Positions 1 to 9,601 of a stretch of 30,839 bases of DNA are shown here, piece by piece (within the stretch, counting starts at the first letter, position 1; every line of letters begins with the position of its first letter). Origin of the DNA: Welwitschia mirabilis (lineage: Eukaryota; Gnetophyta; Gnetopsida; Welwitschiales); assembly GCA_051453625.1 (NCBI GenBank), contig JBOZIK010000001.1, forward strand, positions 127,755,626 through 127,786,464, written 5' to 3'. Made by a program: the position numbers and the translations under genes. The notes beneath the pieces were generated by a model that was not told where the DNA came from, searched no databases, and saw only the letters and a list, made by a program, of their open reading frames with translations.

Positions 1-709
1 TGTGAGATTTCTTATTGCATACTTTTGAAAGAAAAACACTCTTCTTTCTATTTTTAAAAAAATTTAACTTATAAGTTTAAAGATTACCTTGTAGTTCTTC
101 TAGTGACATCTTGCTGAGATCTTTACTTTCTTCAATCACAGTTACCTTTGATTCAAATCTCTTGGGAAGGGATCTTAAAATTTTTCTTACTATTTTAACT
201 TCCTCCATCTTTTCTTCAAGGCTTACCATTGAGTTTATAATGTCCATTAGGTTAGTAAAGAATTCTTGAAAAGTATCTTCCTCATCCATCTTAATCTCTT
301 CAAATTTTGTAGTCAGCATCTACATTTTTGCTTGCTTGGTAGTGGATGTTCCTTCATGAGTAATAGTAAGAATATCCCATGCTTCTTTGGTAGTCTGGTA
401 GTTTACTATCCTTTTGAGCTCATCTGCATTCATAGCATGAAAAATTGCATTTAAAGTATGAGCATTAATAGTAGTATTAGCTTTATCTAATTTAGTCCAT
501 TTATTTTTTGGTTTTAACACTATTATAAAATTATCATTAACATTTTTTTGAGTTGTGGTAGGATGGCTATAATCTATGATCAAAACATTTTCATAATCTA
601 AATCAAGAGATATTAACAAAATCCTCATTCTAGTCTTCTAGTATCCATAGTTTGTTCCATCAAACAGTGGAGGTCTGGAAATAAAGAAACCTTCTATAAG
701 AAAACTCAT
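1..709 (-). pseudogene. Ty1/copia gag, broken, runs off window
   Basis: This is the capsid/nucleocapsid (gag) region of a copia retrotransposon, the part that would build the cytoplasmic virus-like particle. Read on the minus strand from an ATG at 709-707, it shows the N-terminal signature RPPLFDGTNYGY, then the body with NAIFHAMNADELKRI and KEAWDIL, and the C-terminal helix region with RKILRSLPKRFESKV and EESKDLSKMSLEEL, all characteristic of plant copia gag. One frame is kept throughout, but three stops interrupt it: TAG at 640-638 where the family has Trp, TAG at 322-320 apparently replacing Gln, and TAA at 79-77. Coding similarity continues past the last stop to the window edge (TYKLNF...RKKS). 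Zinc knuckle and pol would lie outside. The gag resembles that of the plus-strand copia at 8141, so both are probably one clade (SIRE/Maximus-like by its protein features; inferred). Confidence 0.88.
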
Positions 710-766
710 GACTAGGGTTATTGAGTCAAAGATTGGTTAAAATCTTAGTGTTGACTTAACCTAGAT

Positions 767-778
767 CTCTGATATCAA
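767..778 (-). other. Copia primer-binding site (tRNA-iMet type)
   Basis: On the minus strand this reads TTGATATCAGAG, one base away from the LTR end. It differs by one base from the initiator-Met type site TTGGTATCAGAG seen intact at 8088. In the element's own orientation it lies between the 5' LTR and gag, and the adjoining 710-766 is a short leader. Confidence 0.85.
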
Positions 779-1022
779 TTGTAAGATTGTATACCCTAGA
801 GGGACATTAAATAGGAATTTTGAAAAATTTAAATAATTATTACTACCAAAAGAAACTATGCATAAAAAGATACAACAAAATGAAATAAAAAAGCAGAACC
901 AAAATAAAAGCATAAAACAATATTTATAGTGGTTTGGAATACAGCCTACTCCACTCTCAGAAGATAGTTAATAACCAAAACTATTCTGAATCTCTTTTGC
1001 ATCACTATGAAATAGGTTTTTA

Positions 1023-1160
1023 AGGCTAACCTTCAACCTTAAAAAGCAAACTTTTCTAGGCTAAGTCTTAACCTTCATAAATAGACTATTGCAGGCTAAG
1101 TATCAACCTCTTCAAATAGACTTTAGTAGAATAAGTTTCAACCTTTAAAAATGCACAATG
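1023..1160 (-). repeat. 35-bp tandem repeat, four units, in copia LTR
   Basis: Units begin at 1023, 1058, 1093 and 1128, exactly 35 bp apart. On the plus strand each begins AGGCTAA (AGAATAA in the last), followed by a variant of CTTCAACCTT and a more variable A-rich half. The array lies about 200 bp downstream of the TATA box in the element's orientation, so it is probably in transcribed R/U5 sequence. Units have diverged but the period has not changed. Confidence 0.85.
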
Positions 1161-1370
1161 ATAAGTGAGATAATGAAGCCTCTATGTTCTAGATCGCTCA
1201 AGTAAAAGAACTAACAATGAAGCCTTCTTACTCAGATTTGATACAAAGGTGAGAGCTGAGTGATAGAAGAATGATAGTATAAAGATAAGCCCTTCAGATC
1301 AAAAGTGCAACCTTACTTTTCAAAAATCCAATCCAGTGTAAAGCTCTAGGGTTTTTGAGTGTTGCCTCTT

Positions 1371-1377
1371 ATTTATA
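1371..1377 (-). promoter_or_regulatory. TATA box of copia LTR
   Basis: The minus strand reads CTATAAATAAGAGGC here, a good plant TATA box, about 560 bp into the LTR from its 5' end. Initiation would be expected about 30 bp further, near 1340 (inferred). The six-copy 15-bp repeat block lies upstream. Confidence 0.65.
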
Positions 1378-1567
1378 GATTTCCCTAAAATATAACCATT
1401 TGGATAGATGAGCACAAATCTGACATTTACCATGGATATATTTGGTGTTATAACAGTTAAAAAAGCACTTTAAAATTTTTTCTTCCATACTATCCAGTAA
1501 ACCCCTTGGAACATATAGTTAATCTCTTTCCATTTGGTTCAGGGATACTAGCTCTTGAGGTTACAAG

Positions 1568-1726
1568 TCTGGTTAACCCCATAAAAAATCTAGTTGACCA
1601 CTTTCCTCTAGGTCTGGATGACCCCATATGACTCTGGTTGACCCCATGGGATATAGTACATATTGGAAAGCTTTAAAAATGCATGTTCATATCCAGTCAA
1701 CCATTTAAAAATCTAGTCAACCCCAT
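1568..1726 (-). promoter_or_regulatory. Six-copy 15-bp repeat block in copia U3
   Basis: Six variants related to TCTGGTTGACCCCAT lie at 1568-1582, 1589-1603, 1613-1627, 1633-1647, 1692-1706 and 1712-1726 (plus-strand reading). The cores are GTTAAC, GTTGAC (twice), GATGAC and GTCAAC (twice). Start spacings are 21, 24, 20, 59 and 20 bp. GTTGAC and GTCAAC contain TTGAC in one orientation or the other, the core of WRKY W-boxes. The block lies about 190-350 bp upstream of the TATA box in the LTR's direction of transcription, where retrotransposon enhancers usually are. Confidence 0.7.
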
Positions 1727-1935
1727 ATAAAATCATACAAAATTCATATTTATAAGTTTGATCAGCTCCTACATTAAGTCCTTGAATATAAACCCAAGTT
1801 ACTTTAATCAGAACATGTTCAAATATTTCTATTTCTTGGATATTAGTCTGGTAGTTTCTTTCTCTTGTAAAATTATTTTTAATTATATAAGAATCATATT
1901 AGTTTGACATCAATTGATAAAATAAAATTCTAACA

Positions 1936-2437
1936 ATAAACTCATATATAGTAAAGTTTATGTATTACTGATTGATGTGTATTACAATTCTTATTATGCA
2001 TCTTATCAACGTAATCTTATGGATTTTGATAAAAATATTAAATATAGATTAGCCTAGTTAAATCATCTTAATGAAAAAATAACTCATGCTATACATTGTC
2101 AATTAATCCATAAATCCCAAGCAAAGTTAAAGCATCATAACAATATTTTTCATAAAAAGTTTGAACCTAGTAAATTGTCTTATTATATAACACTAAAGTT
2201 CATCTTGTAAATAACAATTAACCTCTAAACCATTAGATCCTTATCTTGTAGAGAAAGTGTATCTTAATGGCTTAGTTAAAATTTAGATTTTAAGACTAAA
2301 GACATTTAGAAAGTTAATAGAAAATGATTAAAATTATATGAGGGATCTTTAGATGCAACTGTAAACATGGTAGAAGCACTTATTTTGGAGGTTCCCCTCG
2401 GTGAGAAGGACTTCCTTTCTATCATTGGATAAGTTAT
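1936..2437 (+). pseudogene. Gypsy integrase C-terminal part (copy 1)
   Basis: This is the C-terminal end of a Ty3/gypsy integrase, the enzyme that inserts the cDNA into the genome. The sequence aligns at DNA level with 26660-27160 of the plus-strand gypsy element. Conserved pieces are the stretch with YRLA...LNHLNEK, then KAKLKHHNN-like and HKKFEPSKLS, then LKLYEGSLDA and EKDFLSI near the end. Several stops interrupt it. Everything 5' of 1936 in this element was displaced by the copia inserted at 780-1935. The fragment joins directly to the 3' spacer, extra ORF and LTR A, so this is the 3' half of one element. Confidence 0.85.
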
Positions 2438-2748
2438 TTTTTAGCTTAATCCTTTAGTTAAATATTATGATATTACCTAATTATCTTTCATATTTTACTT
2501 GTGTATTAGTTTATGAAGTTTTATTATTAGTTTTATACTTGGTCATTTACAAATGATAAGATTGGATTCACCCAATATTGAGACATTTCCATCTCTATGG
2601 ATTTTATTTAAAGAAAAATGCCTTTGCTTCTTGTATTTTTAAAATGATGTTAAATTTTTGGGTTGATTGGAAGTATTCTTTTCAATCTTTTATCTCCCTT
2701 ATTTACCTTTGTTTTTTTTTAAGTGTATGCTCATGTGGAAATTTTTCC

Positions 2749-2751
<3 letters not shown>

Positions 2752-2812
<61 letters not shown>
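2752..2812 (+). repeat. (GA)n microsatellite, about 30 units
   Basis: An uninterrupted AG/GA dinucleotide run of about 61 bp, lying about 320 bp past the integrase end in gypsy copy 1. A tract at 27511-27557 occupies the same place in the other plus-strand copy, so the tract is an inherited part of the element rather than a chance microsatellite. Confidence 0.97.
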
Positions 2813-2819
<7 letters not shown>

Positions 2820-4680
2820 TAATCTATTGTATTTTATGCTTTAAAGAAAAATAAATAGTCACCATGATGTTCTACTACACTGGGATAAATATTTCCAAAA
2901 AGAATCTTTGATAGTATTTATAGCTATGGTAACTCCACTGGAGGTTAATTGGTCATGCTTCATGGGTACTTACTCCTTTGACAGTGATTGCACTTCCCTT
3001 ATTATGGAAAAATAAATAAAATTTGAGGTTAGAGATCAATGGTATTCTTACTATCATTAAAGGTATTGCTTATTTTCTAGACTCTTAGTATTTCCACTTG
3101 ATCAATTCAGTTGTGGAGATTTGGATAAGTTTGTGTGTTTAAAGTAGGTGAGTTCTTTTCTAAGTAACTTTTAATTTTGACATTCATTGTTCTATATACT
3201 TGAAGTTTTAACTATCATCATAACCACTGCCTTTTCGAATAAACTTTATGAAATTAATATATTTTATTATGCATATTCACTTAAGTGATGTTATAGTGTT
3301 TCCTTAGGAGTTTGCTAGATTAGTACTTAGGAAAGGTAAATAATCTTCTTCTTATTTTTTGTGTCCATTTTCACTTATTTTTTTTCTGGTTTTTGAGTTT
3401 AGAATTTTAAAGTTATTTTCACATTTTTCTTATTCTTTCATAGGACCTTAATCATTTAGTAGCTTTCTTATTATTCAATTATGATAAATCATTTTTCTAA
3501 AAACACATTTAAAAAATTTTAAAATATTATCTTTCCATTTTCAAGTTTTTAGGAGTTCCCTTGTAGGTTTTCGAGTTCTAAGTTTTTCATGCTTTTATTT
3601 TCTGTTTAGGTAATTCATGTAGTTTTTCTTATAGGTTTTAACTTAAATAGTCTATTTTTTTTAGCTATGGTATTTCCTTTTATGTGTGTTTATCCTTTTT
3701 TCTTTGGTTTTCTATGTTATTTTTTGTATTCTATCTTTCTCTTTAGAACTGTTACTTAGATGATCATATTTGAGCCTAACTTTTATGAATGATGTTTTTA
3801 TTTTTAAAATTCTTTTTAATTCCCTATCATCCACTAGATTTTCTAGATGACACTAGGTGAAAAACAATGTAATTTTTCTGAGAGTCATCTTAGGGCTATC
3901 ATTCAGATGACGTGACTAGACGACAGTGTGATAAAACTATGACTCAAATTGTTTTTCCTTATTTTTCTCTTGTTTTCTTGTCATTTTTATTCATTTCTTT
4001 AAGAGATGATGACCCCTTTAGCTAGTACTAGCATTCTATAATTTGTTCTACTAAGTTTTGTTTCTAGATTCATGAGCTTTTATCAGATTTGCAAAAATAA
4101 GCTATGTTTCTCTTTCCTCTTGTTTTTCATTTTTTTGGTCCCATTTTCAGTCTTTCAACATGTAGTTTTCATGTATATCATTTAGTTTTTCATGCTCTTC
4201 ATTTTGGGACTTACAGATTTGAATTTCACCATGTATTTTTTGAGTTATGATTATTTTTACACATTATGAGGTATTTTTAGGTTTTCACCTTTCCCACTCA
4301 TTTTCTTGCAAACTGTAGATTGAATTATAGTGGTCCTTTAGACAAAATTAATTAGTTTTATGTGTTCTATAACTTTGCTAGATTAGATTTTTTTCATTTG
4401 AGTACTCCGAATTTTTGCTTCATGTGGGGCCCACAATAAATTTAGTTTTTCGTACTTTTCATGATTTTTTCCATTTTTCTTACATTTAGATAATTCAAGA
4501 TCATTGCATCTTTTAAGGGGATTCAAGATGCATTGCATATTTTAAGGGAGTAGGACATATTTTCAATATTTTACCTTGTTTTTTATCGATTTCAGGGGTC
4601 ATTATTATGCATCCATGTGATGTTTTATTTTGTCTATCTATTTTTACATGATGGTTTTCTTATTTTCAATTGATTAGGCC
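2813..4680 (+). other. Gypsy 3' spacer, T-rich, non-coding
   Basis: No convincing reading frame. The first part (to about 3940) aligns with 27558-28640 of the other plus-strand gypsy copy, with landmarks such as GGACCTTAATCATTTAGTA at 3445 and 28187. A pair of the quasi-palindromic modules lies at 3827-3851 and 3898-3927. The strand is pyrimidine-rich with many runs of T. It separates pol from the decayed extra ORF. Confidence 0.75.
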
Positions 4681-5960
4681 CTATACGCATAAAGCTAGAT
4701 AAGTTGAGGCTGCAGCTGAGCCTGTAGAGTAGGAGGCGGGCCCTTTGATTGAGCTAAAAATAAAGCGTGCAAAGCCCACACATCCACCACCTTAACACGG
4801 ATGATCCTTAACCATTCAGACTGCTAGTATTTATGTTGATAGCAACATTTTAGAGACTTTATGTTCTGTATAGAATTAGAGTAGATCAGAGATTTATAGA
4901 TAGCTTCAATGGATCACAGATGCACCTAATTTTTATGATGCATTAGAAATGAGAAAGTCTTACAATACCATGCATATAGAGAGATGATCTGATACTTGTA
5001 CTTAGATTTAGGATATGATTGTCACTTTCATACAAGATCATGAGATAGCCATACTTTCATCCTACATAGAAATTATTGCAAATCTTGGAGGGCTTAGAAG
5101 TACACACATCCATTCAGCTAGTAGGATAGAGAAGCATCAAGCCTATGGTTCCATACTAGACATACTAGCTGATTTAACTATAGATCGATAGGTGCTAAAT
5201 GTTACCTAGATAACCTCTACTTACAGAGTTTTACATAAAGGACTAATTCATAACATCAATTCATCATTTCATGATAGTCATGCTATGGTGGTGTATTTAT
5301 AGATTCTAGTAGCTTTTTGTCAAGGGGAGCAGATGGACTTACCTACTTTTCTCTAGAGGAGACTCAGGTTCATGATAAAGGCATAACACTTACAGATACT
5401 CAGATATTCATGTTTTTTCTTAGACTTTTTTAGATAATTTGGGATACCAGAGCCCAAGGATGAGCAACACATCTCATACATTCAAACTTTTACTTACTCC
5501 TTATAGGACTTATATATAAAGATGTCAAGAGAGATAGAGAGACCTCAGATACAGAGACATGCAGTTAAAGCTTCTTTAGAGTAGATTCAGGCTCTTCTAG
5601 CTAAGAACACCAAGACCATTAGAAGTTTCATTAACATAGGTAACTAAGCACTTAATTAAAGGATCAAAACCTTTAAGCAGATAGTTAAGTAATGGATCCT
5701 ATCTATTGAGATAAGAGTATAGCAGATAGAGGATTAGATGATGGACATGCGCAAGTGCATTGTCTCTATTCAGTAGAGTGTGACTATTGATATTCCTAAG
5801 TCAGTTTGTATCTAGGAAAATGAGATAATTAGATCCATTATCACATCTCTAAATGTCCATCTCCTTGTAGATCTTTAGCATTCTCCTTCTTCTCCCCCTA
5901 CTCCTAAGCTAGCTCTAAACCATAGTTCATCATATATAGATAAGGGGAGTGATTTTGCAC
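4680..5960 (+). pseudogene. Decayed extra 3' ORF of Athila/Tat-like gypsy
   Basis: This stretch is less T-rich than its surroundings and looks like a former coding region of roughly 400 codons between pol and the 3' LTR, where Athila/Tat elements often carry an additional ORF. Readable pieces, in changing frames, include a basic N-terminal part with KARQVEAAAEP-like composition (4690-4790), IASMDH (about 4900), MDLPTFLW (5333-5356), then DTQIFMFFLRLF (5398-5433), and a C-terminal part rich in Gln, Ser and Pro ending near 5960. Stops and frameshifts are frequent. The layout resembles the 'putative plant transposon protein' type of ORF, but I cannot confirm the family from the sequence alone; an env-like or gag-like origin is possible. 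Confidence 0.5.
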
Positions 5961-6429
5961 TATATTTTGTATTTTTCCTTCTATACTTTTTTGTACTAAA
6001 CACTCTCTTCTAATATTAGATAAACATGTTATTTTTCTAACATGATGTATTTATTTCTTTTTGATTTTAAATAATTATCTTTTGATTTTTATGATGAAGA
6101 TTTATTTGTACTTGAGTAAATCTTTCATTCTTGATTATTTATATTTATTATGTTTAATTGATTATCTATGAAATAAAATTTTGTCATAGTTTTAAGATTT
6201 TAAAGCTTTTGTCTAAACCAACCATCCCCTTCTTCATTTGGATGACCAATTTCTGAGCTTACATACGTGTTTTATTCAGTGTTTCTGATCTTTCAAAATT
6301 TTATTTTCTATCTCTAAAATATTTCACAAGTTTTTCTGAGATAATTTCTTCAGGTATCCTACTTATTTTAATGTCTAGTAAATTAGCTCACATATGTGGT
6401 TTACCACCTGGTTTTATTAAGGACTAACA
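5961..6429 (+). other. 3' untranslated region of gypsy copy 1
   Basis: A T-rich stretch between the decayed 3' ORF and the polypurine tract. It holds one weak module-like piece near 6225-6255 (CCATCC...TTCATTTGGATGAC). No other feature is seen. Confidence 0.5.
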
Positions 6430-6444
6430 AAGCTAAGTGGGGGG
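6430..6444 (+). other. Polypurine tract of gypsy copy 1
   Basis: AAGCTAAGTGGGGGG lies three bases before the LTR start. A purine run of this kind resists RNase H and primes plus-strand DNA synthesis in LTR retrotransposons. Its position just before TGTTGTG fixes LTR A as the 3' LTR of the copy whose integrase is at 1936. Confidence 0.85.
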
Positions 6445-6447
6445 CTA

Positions 6448-7539
6448 TGTTGTGCTATTAACTTATGTATATTTACTAGGGTATTTTGAGTTATTTTGCA
6501 AGTAAATAGATAGGTAAATTATTAGTTTCCATAATAATGGAGAGCTAGGATAAAAAGGATGAAAATATGCAATCTCCATGATAATTCATAATCATTCTAA
6601 ATAAATATGAACACTTTGTATTTCTAAAGATAATTTCCTGCTAACATTAAAGGTAGTGTAATAACTAAAGAATTATTGAAGGCAATCATCCACTTCATTG
6701 TCCAAATGACTATAAAGACAACCATGCTAATTGGATGCTAACTAAAGTCTAACTAATAGCTAATGTGAATTGATTATGAGGTGGTATCATCTCCTCTATT
6801 ATTCACATAACCAAAAAGATGACACTATTGTAATGTCTATACTGATCATTCACTAAACTTTTACCACTTGTATTTTTGTTGCCTCTTTGTGCAGCCATTA
6901 TAGTTTATCCATGCCTTTTTGTATTTGCTATTATTTATTTTAATCAATAAATAGAGATCTCTCCCTTGACTCTTACTTATCTTTATTTGCATCTAAAATT
7001 CTCATGACAGGAGATCAAAGGGCCAGAGATTCATCCTGTAGTTTCAGAGAGATGTTTCCTTAGTGTTGGGGCAGTGTTTCCTCCATTGAGGTGTAGCTAC
7101 TTTATAATACTAATGTAGTTTGATTCTTAATACAAAACATTTCTTTTTATGCTCTAATGTGTGAATGTTTCTCTCTCATAGCTTATGTTGCTTGAGATTT
7201 GGTAACATTTGTTCTTATGATATAGGTTATAAGGGGAATCTTTATCACGGTTGTGCTTTCTTAGTTTACGTTAAGTGCATTATTATTTCATTTTCCTAGA
7301 TTAGTTTTGTACAAGTATGTTTTACTTTTCTTTTAGGTATTGCAAGTGACTTCTTTAGATTATAATATAAGCATTTCTCTTTTGAAAGCAACTCTCTTAT
7401 TTTCTATTTTGGCCTTCAATAGATTACAACATTTGGATTAGATACCATCTATATTAGTGTGTTGTGTTTATGCAATATTATTTATGATTAATAGAATTCT
7501 ACTCAGGATGTAGACGTTGCATAAATATGCATCACAACA
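6448..7539 (+). mobile_element. Gypsy LTR A (3' LTR of copy 1), 1092 bp
   Basis: It starts TGTTGTG and ends CACAACA, a perfect 7-bp terminal inverted repeat. It aligns along its whole length with LTR B at 18726-19811. A worn TATA-like CAATAAATAGA lies at 6945-6955, where LTR C still has TATAAATA. Two of the recurring modules are at 6686 and 6787. Unusually, the sequence after it looks like a primer-binding site, which is expected after a 5' LTR rather than a 3' LTR. Confidence 0.9.
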
Positions 7540-7541
7540 TC

Positions 7542-7560
7542 TTGGAATCATCATTTAGAG
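7542..7560 (+). other. Worn gypsy PBS remnant after LTR A
   Basis: TTGGAATCATCATTTAGAG matches the start of the primer-binding site after LTR B (TTGGCATCATTATC) and then, after a missing stretch of about 13 bases, the TTAGAG that follows it there. It suggests that LTR A once also served as the 5' LTR of a neighbouring unit. The match is short, so confidence is moderate. Confidence 0.5.
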
Positions 7561-8086
7561 TTCCCTTCAATAGCTCTACTTTATTAGGGTTAACTAGAAT
7601 ACACATGCATATATGATTCTATGAGGTAAACTAAAACCAATATTTAGGAAGATATGTACACTTGGTAATCCTATCTTATATAATCAATTAGATTAGATCC
7701 TACACTATTGCATTCATGCTTGAGGCACAACTTTACTTCTTCTCTTTTTCTTGTGGTTGAGTCTAAGCCTTTAAAAGACTTCAAGTGTGAAAGGTTGATG
7801 ATAAGTATAAAAAATCATCACTATTGTACAATGGATTGATAATCAACTAAAAAATCATTAGTTCAAGAGTGATAAGGGAACCAAAAAAGATGATATCTTA
7901 TCTCTCCTTGAAGAGTCAAGTAGGCAGTTACCGAACCATTATAAATCTGTTGTGCTAATTAATTTTTATTTTACTATTTTTCTTAGATATAGTTTTCATT
8001 TATAAAGCTGATTAATCTCATTTAAGAATATGTTTTTAGATTTAAAATTTATCATTATTCTTATTCACCCCCTTCCAAGAATTTCA
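7561..8086 (+). mobile_element. Copia 5' LTR (3' part), boundary uncertain
   Basis: This ends ...GAATTTCA just before an intact initiator-Met type primer-binding site, so its right end is the 3' end of a copia 5' LTR. The pyrimidine-rich CACCCCCTTCC shortly before the end is typical of this copia group. I cannot find a TG-type start, and about 520 bp is short beside the 1156-bp LTR at 780. It is probably truncated on the left where it meets the LTR A/PBS remnant. Confidence 0.6.
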
Positions 8087-8087
8087 A

Positions 8088-8100
8088 TTGGTATCAGAGC
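8088..8100 (+). other. Copia primer-binding site, intact
   Basis: TTGGTATCAGAGC is the usual complement of the initiator-Met tRNA 3' end in plant copia elements. It lies one base after the LTR end and 40 bp before the gag ATG at 8141. Confidence 0.95.
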
Positions 8101-8140
8101 CTAATGACTCTTGATAGAGATTCACCATCTGAGTGATCAA

Positions 8141-9600
8141 ATGGAACCTATCACTAATGAAGGCCATTTAACATCAAGGCCATCTTATTCCAATGGTTTA
8201 AACTATTATTTTTNNNNNNNNNNNNATGATAGTATTTCTAAAATATCTTGATTTAAATATCTAGGATAGTATTGTGTGTGGTTACTTTGAACTCATTATT
8301 CCATTAAAAAGTTGGTCTAATGAATGGAAGGAGGAAGTAAGGCTCACTACAAAAGCAATAAATTCACTTACAATCAAGTAGTTTAGTGTTCCTTTGTAAA
8401 GAAAATCTGGGATACCCTCGATATCTCTTATGAAGTTATAAATATTATGAAAAATTCTAAGTTATAATTCTTAAAAAGTTAATTAGAAAAGATTAGAATA
8501 GCAGGAAAAAAATCCATTACTAAATACACAACCAAGGTTACAGACATTGTAAATATAATGTGAGGTCTTAGAGAAAAAATTCCAGAATAAATAGCTATGA
8601 GAAAAATCTTGAGGATCTTGTCCAAGTATTTCAGACCAAAAATTACTACGATTGAGGAGAGCAAAAATTTGGATACCATAAGTCTAGAAAAGATCAAGGA
8701 ATCATTAATTATGTATGAAGCTACCATTATAGATGATAAGAGATCTAATACAAAGAATATTACTTGGAAGTGTTTAAGTCAATGCAAAAAAGATTCAAGT
8801 AATGAAGAAGATGAAGAGGATTTAGTCTTTTTGGCTGAAAATTTTAGAAGATTTTTAAGAAAACAAAAAGACCTTGATAGAACAAGATTTAATGCCAATT
8901 AAGATTAGATTAAGAAGAAAGAATCTTTTAATAATTTTCATAGACACAAGAAATATTTGTAATGCTTTAAGTGTAAGGGCTTTGGACACATAATAGCAGA
9001 ATGTGATAACATACAAAAATCCAAAATTAAAGGGAAGAAAGCCCTCAAAGTCACTTGAAATGATGAGGAACAATCTGACTTAGAAACATCTCAAAATAAA
9101 GAAGAGGATTGCAGATTACTAGCCATCACTAATAAGTATGCCTTCATATCAACTACCAAGGATGAGCATGCAATCTCTAATGAGAATAAGGTAATATCTA
9201 AAAATTTTGAAAATGTTAAAGAAACTTATGAATAATTATATTTTCATTGAAATGTTTTAGCTTATAAAAATAGGGATTTAAGATATAAATTATTGTCTCT
9301 ACAAAATAAAATTAACTTATCTAATAAAGTATTAGATAAGGCTCTGCAAGTCTTGTAGATGCAAATAAAATTATTTCTCTATTACCAAGGGAGTTAGAGG
9401 ATATAAGAAAACTTAATGCTACTACCTCATATCACTTCAACAAGGTAAAATATAATCACAAAAGGTTTTCTTTGAAGTCTAATAATTTAAATTCCTTTCA
9501 TATTCAATGTTTTTATTATGGAGGTCTAGGGCATGTTAGATTTTCTTGTCCCATTAGAAAGAGAAAAATTTTCTATTATACAAGTGACAGGTTTTTGTGG
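8141..9600 (+). pseudogene. Copia gag with two zinc knuckles, broken
   Basis: Gag of the plus-strand copia. From ATG 8141 the N-terminus reads MEPITNEGHLTSRPSYSNG, followed by a 12-base gap (8214-8225). The conserved C-terminal gag piece is at about 8595-8720 (MRKILRILSKYFRPK, EESKNLDTISLEK), close to the minus-strand copia's equivalent. A CCHC zinc knuckle, CFKCKGFGHIIAEC, is at 8963-9004 and would bind RNA. A second knuckle-like motif, CFYYGGLGHVRFSC, is at 9508-9549 with its second Cys changed to Tyr. Stops and frameshifts occur throughout. The gag-to-protease spacing with two knuckles suggests the SIRE/Maximus group (inferred). Confidence 0.85.
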
Positions 9601-9601
9601 A

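Larger units (their letters stand above)
780..1935 (-). mobile_element. Copia 5' LTR, complete, 1156 bp
   Basis: In element orientation the LTR starts TGTTAGAATT (at 1935) and ends AATCTTACA (at 780), giving imperfect TG...CA inverted ends. It abuts a primer-binding site, so it is the 5' LTR of the copia whose gag is at 1-709. The outer boundary is supported independently: from 1936 the sequence aligns with the integrase of the plus-strand gypsy element at 26660, so the copia inserted there. The candidate target duplication is ATAAA (1936-1940), but its partner lies outside the window. Inside are six 15-bp repeats, a TATA box and a 35-bp tandem array, in that order along the direction of transcription. 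Confidence 0.9.

Noticed and set aside
1023-1160. CRISPR-like array (35-bp period)
   Set aside because: There are no alternating identical repeats and unique spacers; the whole 35-bp unit repeats, and it lies inside a plant copia LTR.
2578-2844. Open frame with a long Arg-Glu repeat
   Set aside because: It is only the translation of the GA microsatellite in gypsy spacer DNA; the aligned copy at 27300-27600 does not keep the frame.
8479-8727. 82-codon minus-strand frame
   Set aside because: It lies antisense to clear copia gag sequence on the plus strand and has no recognisable feature.
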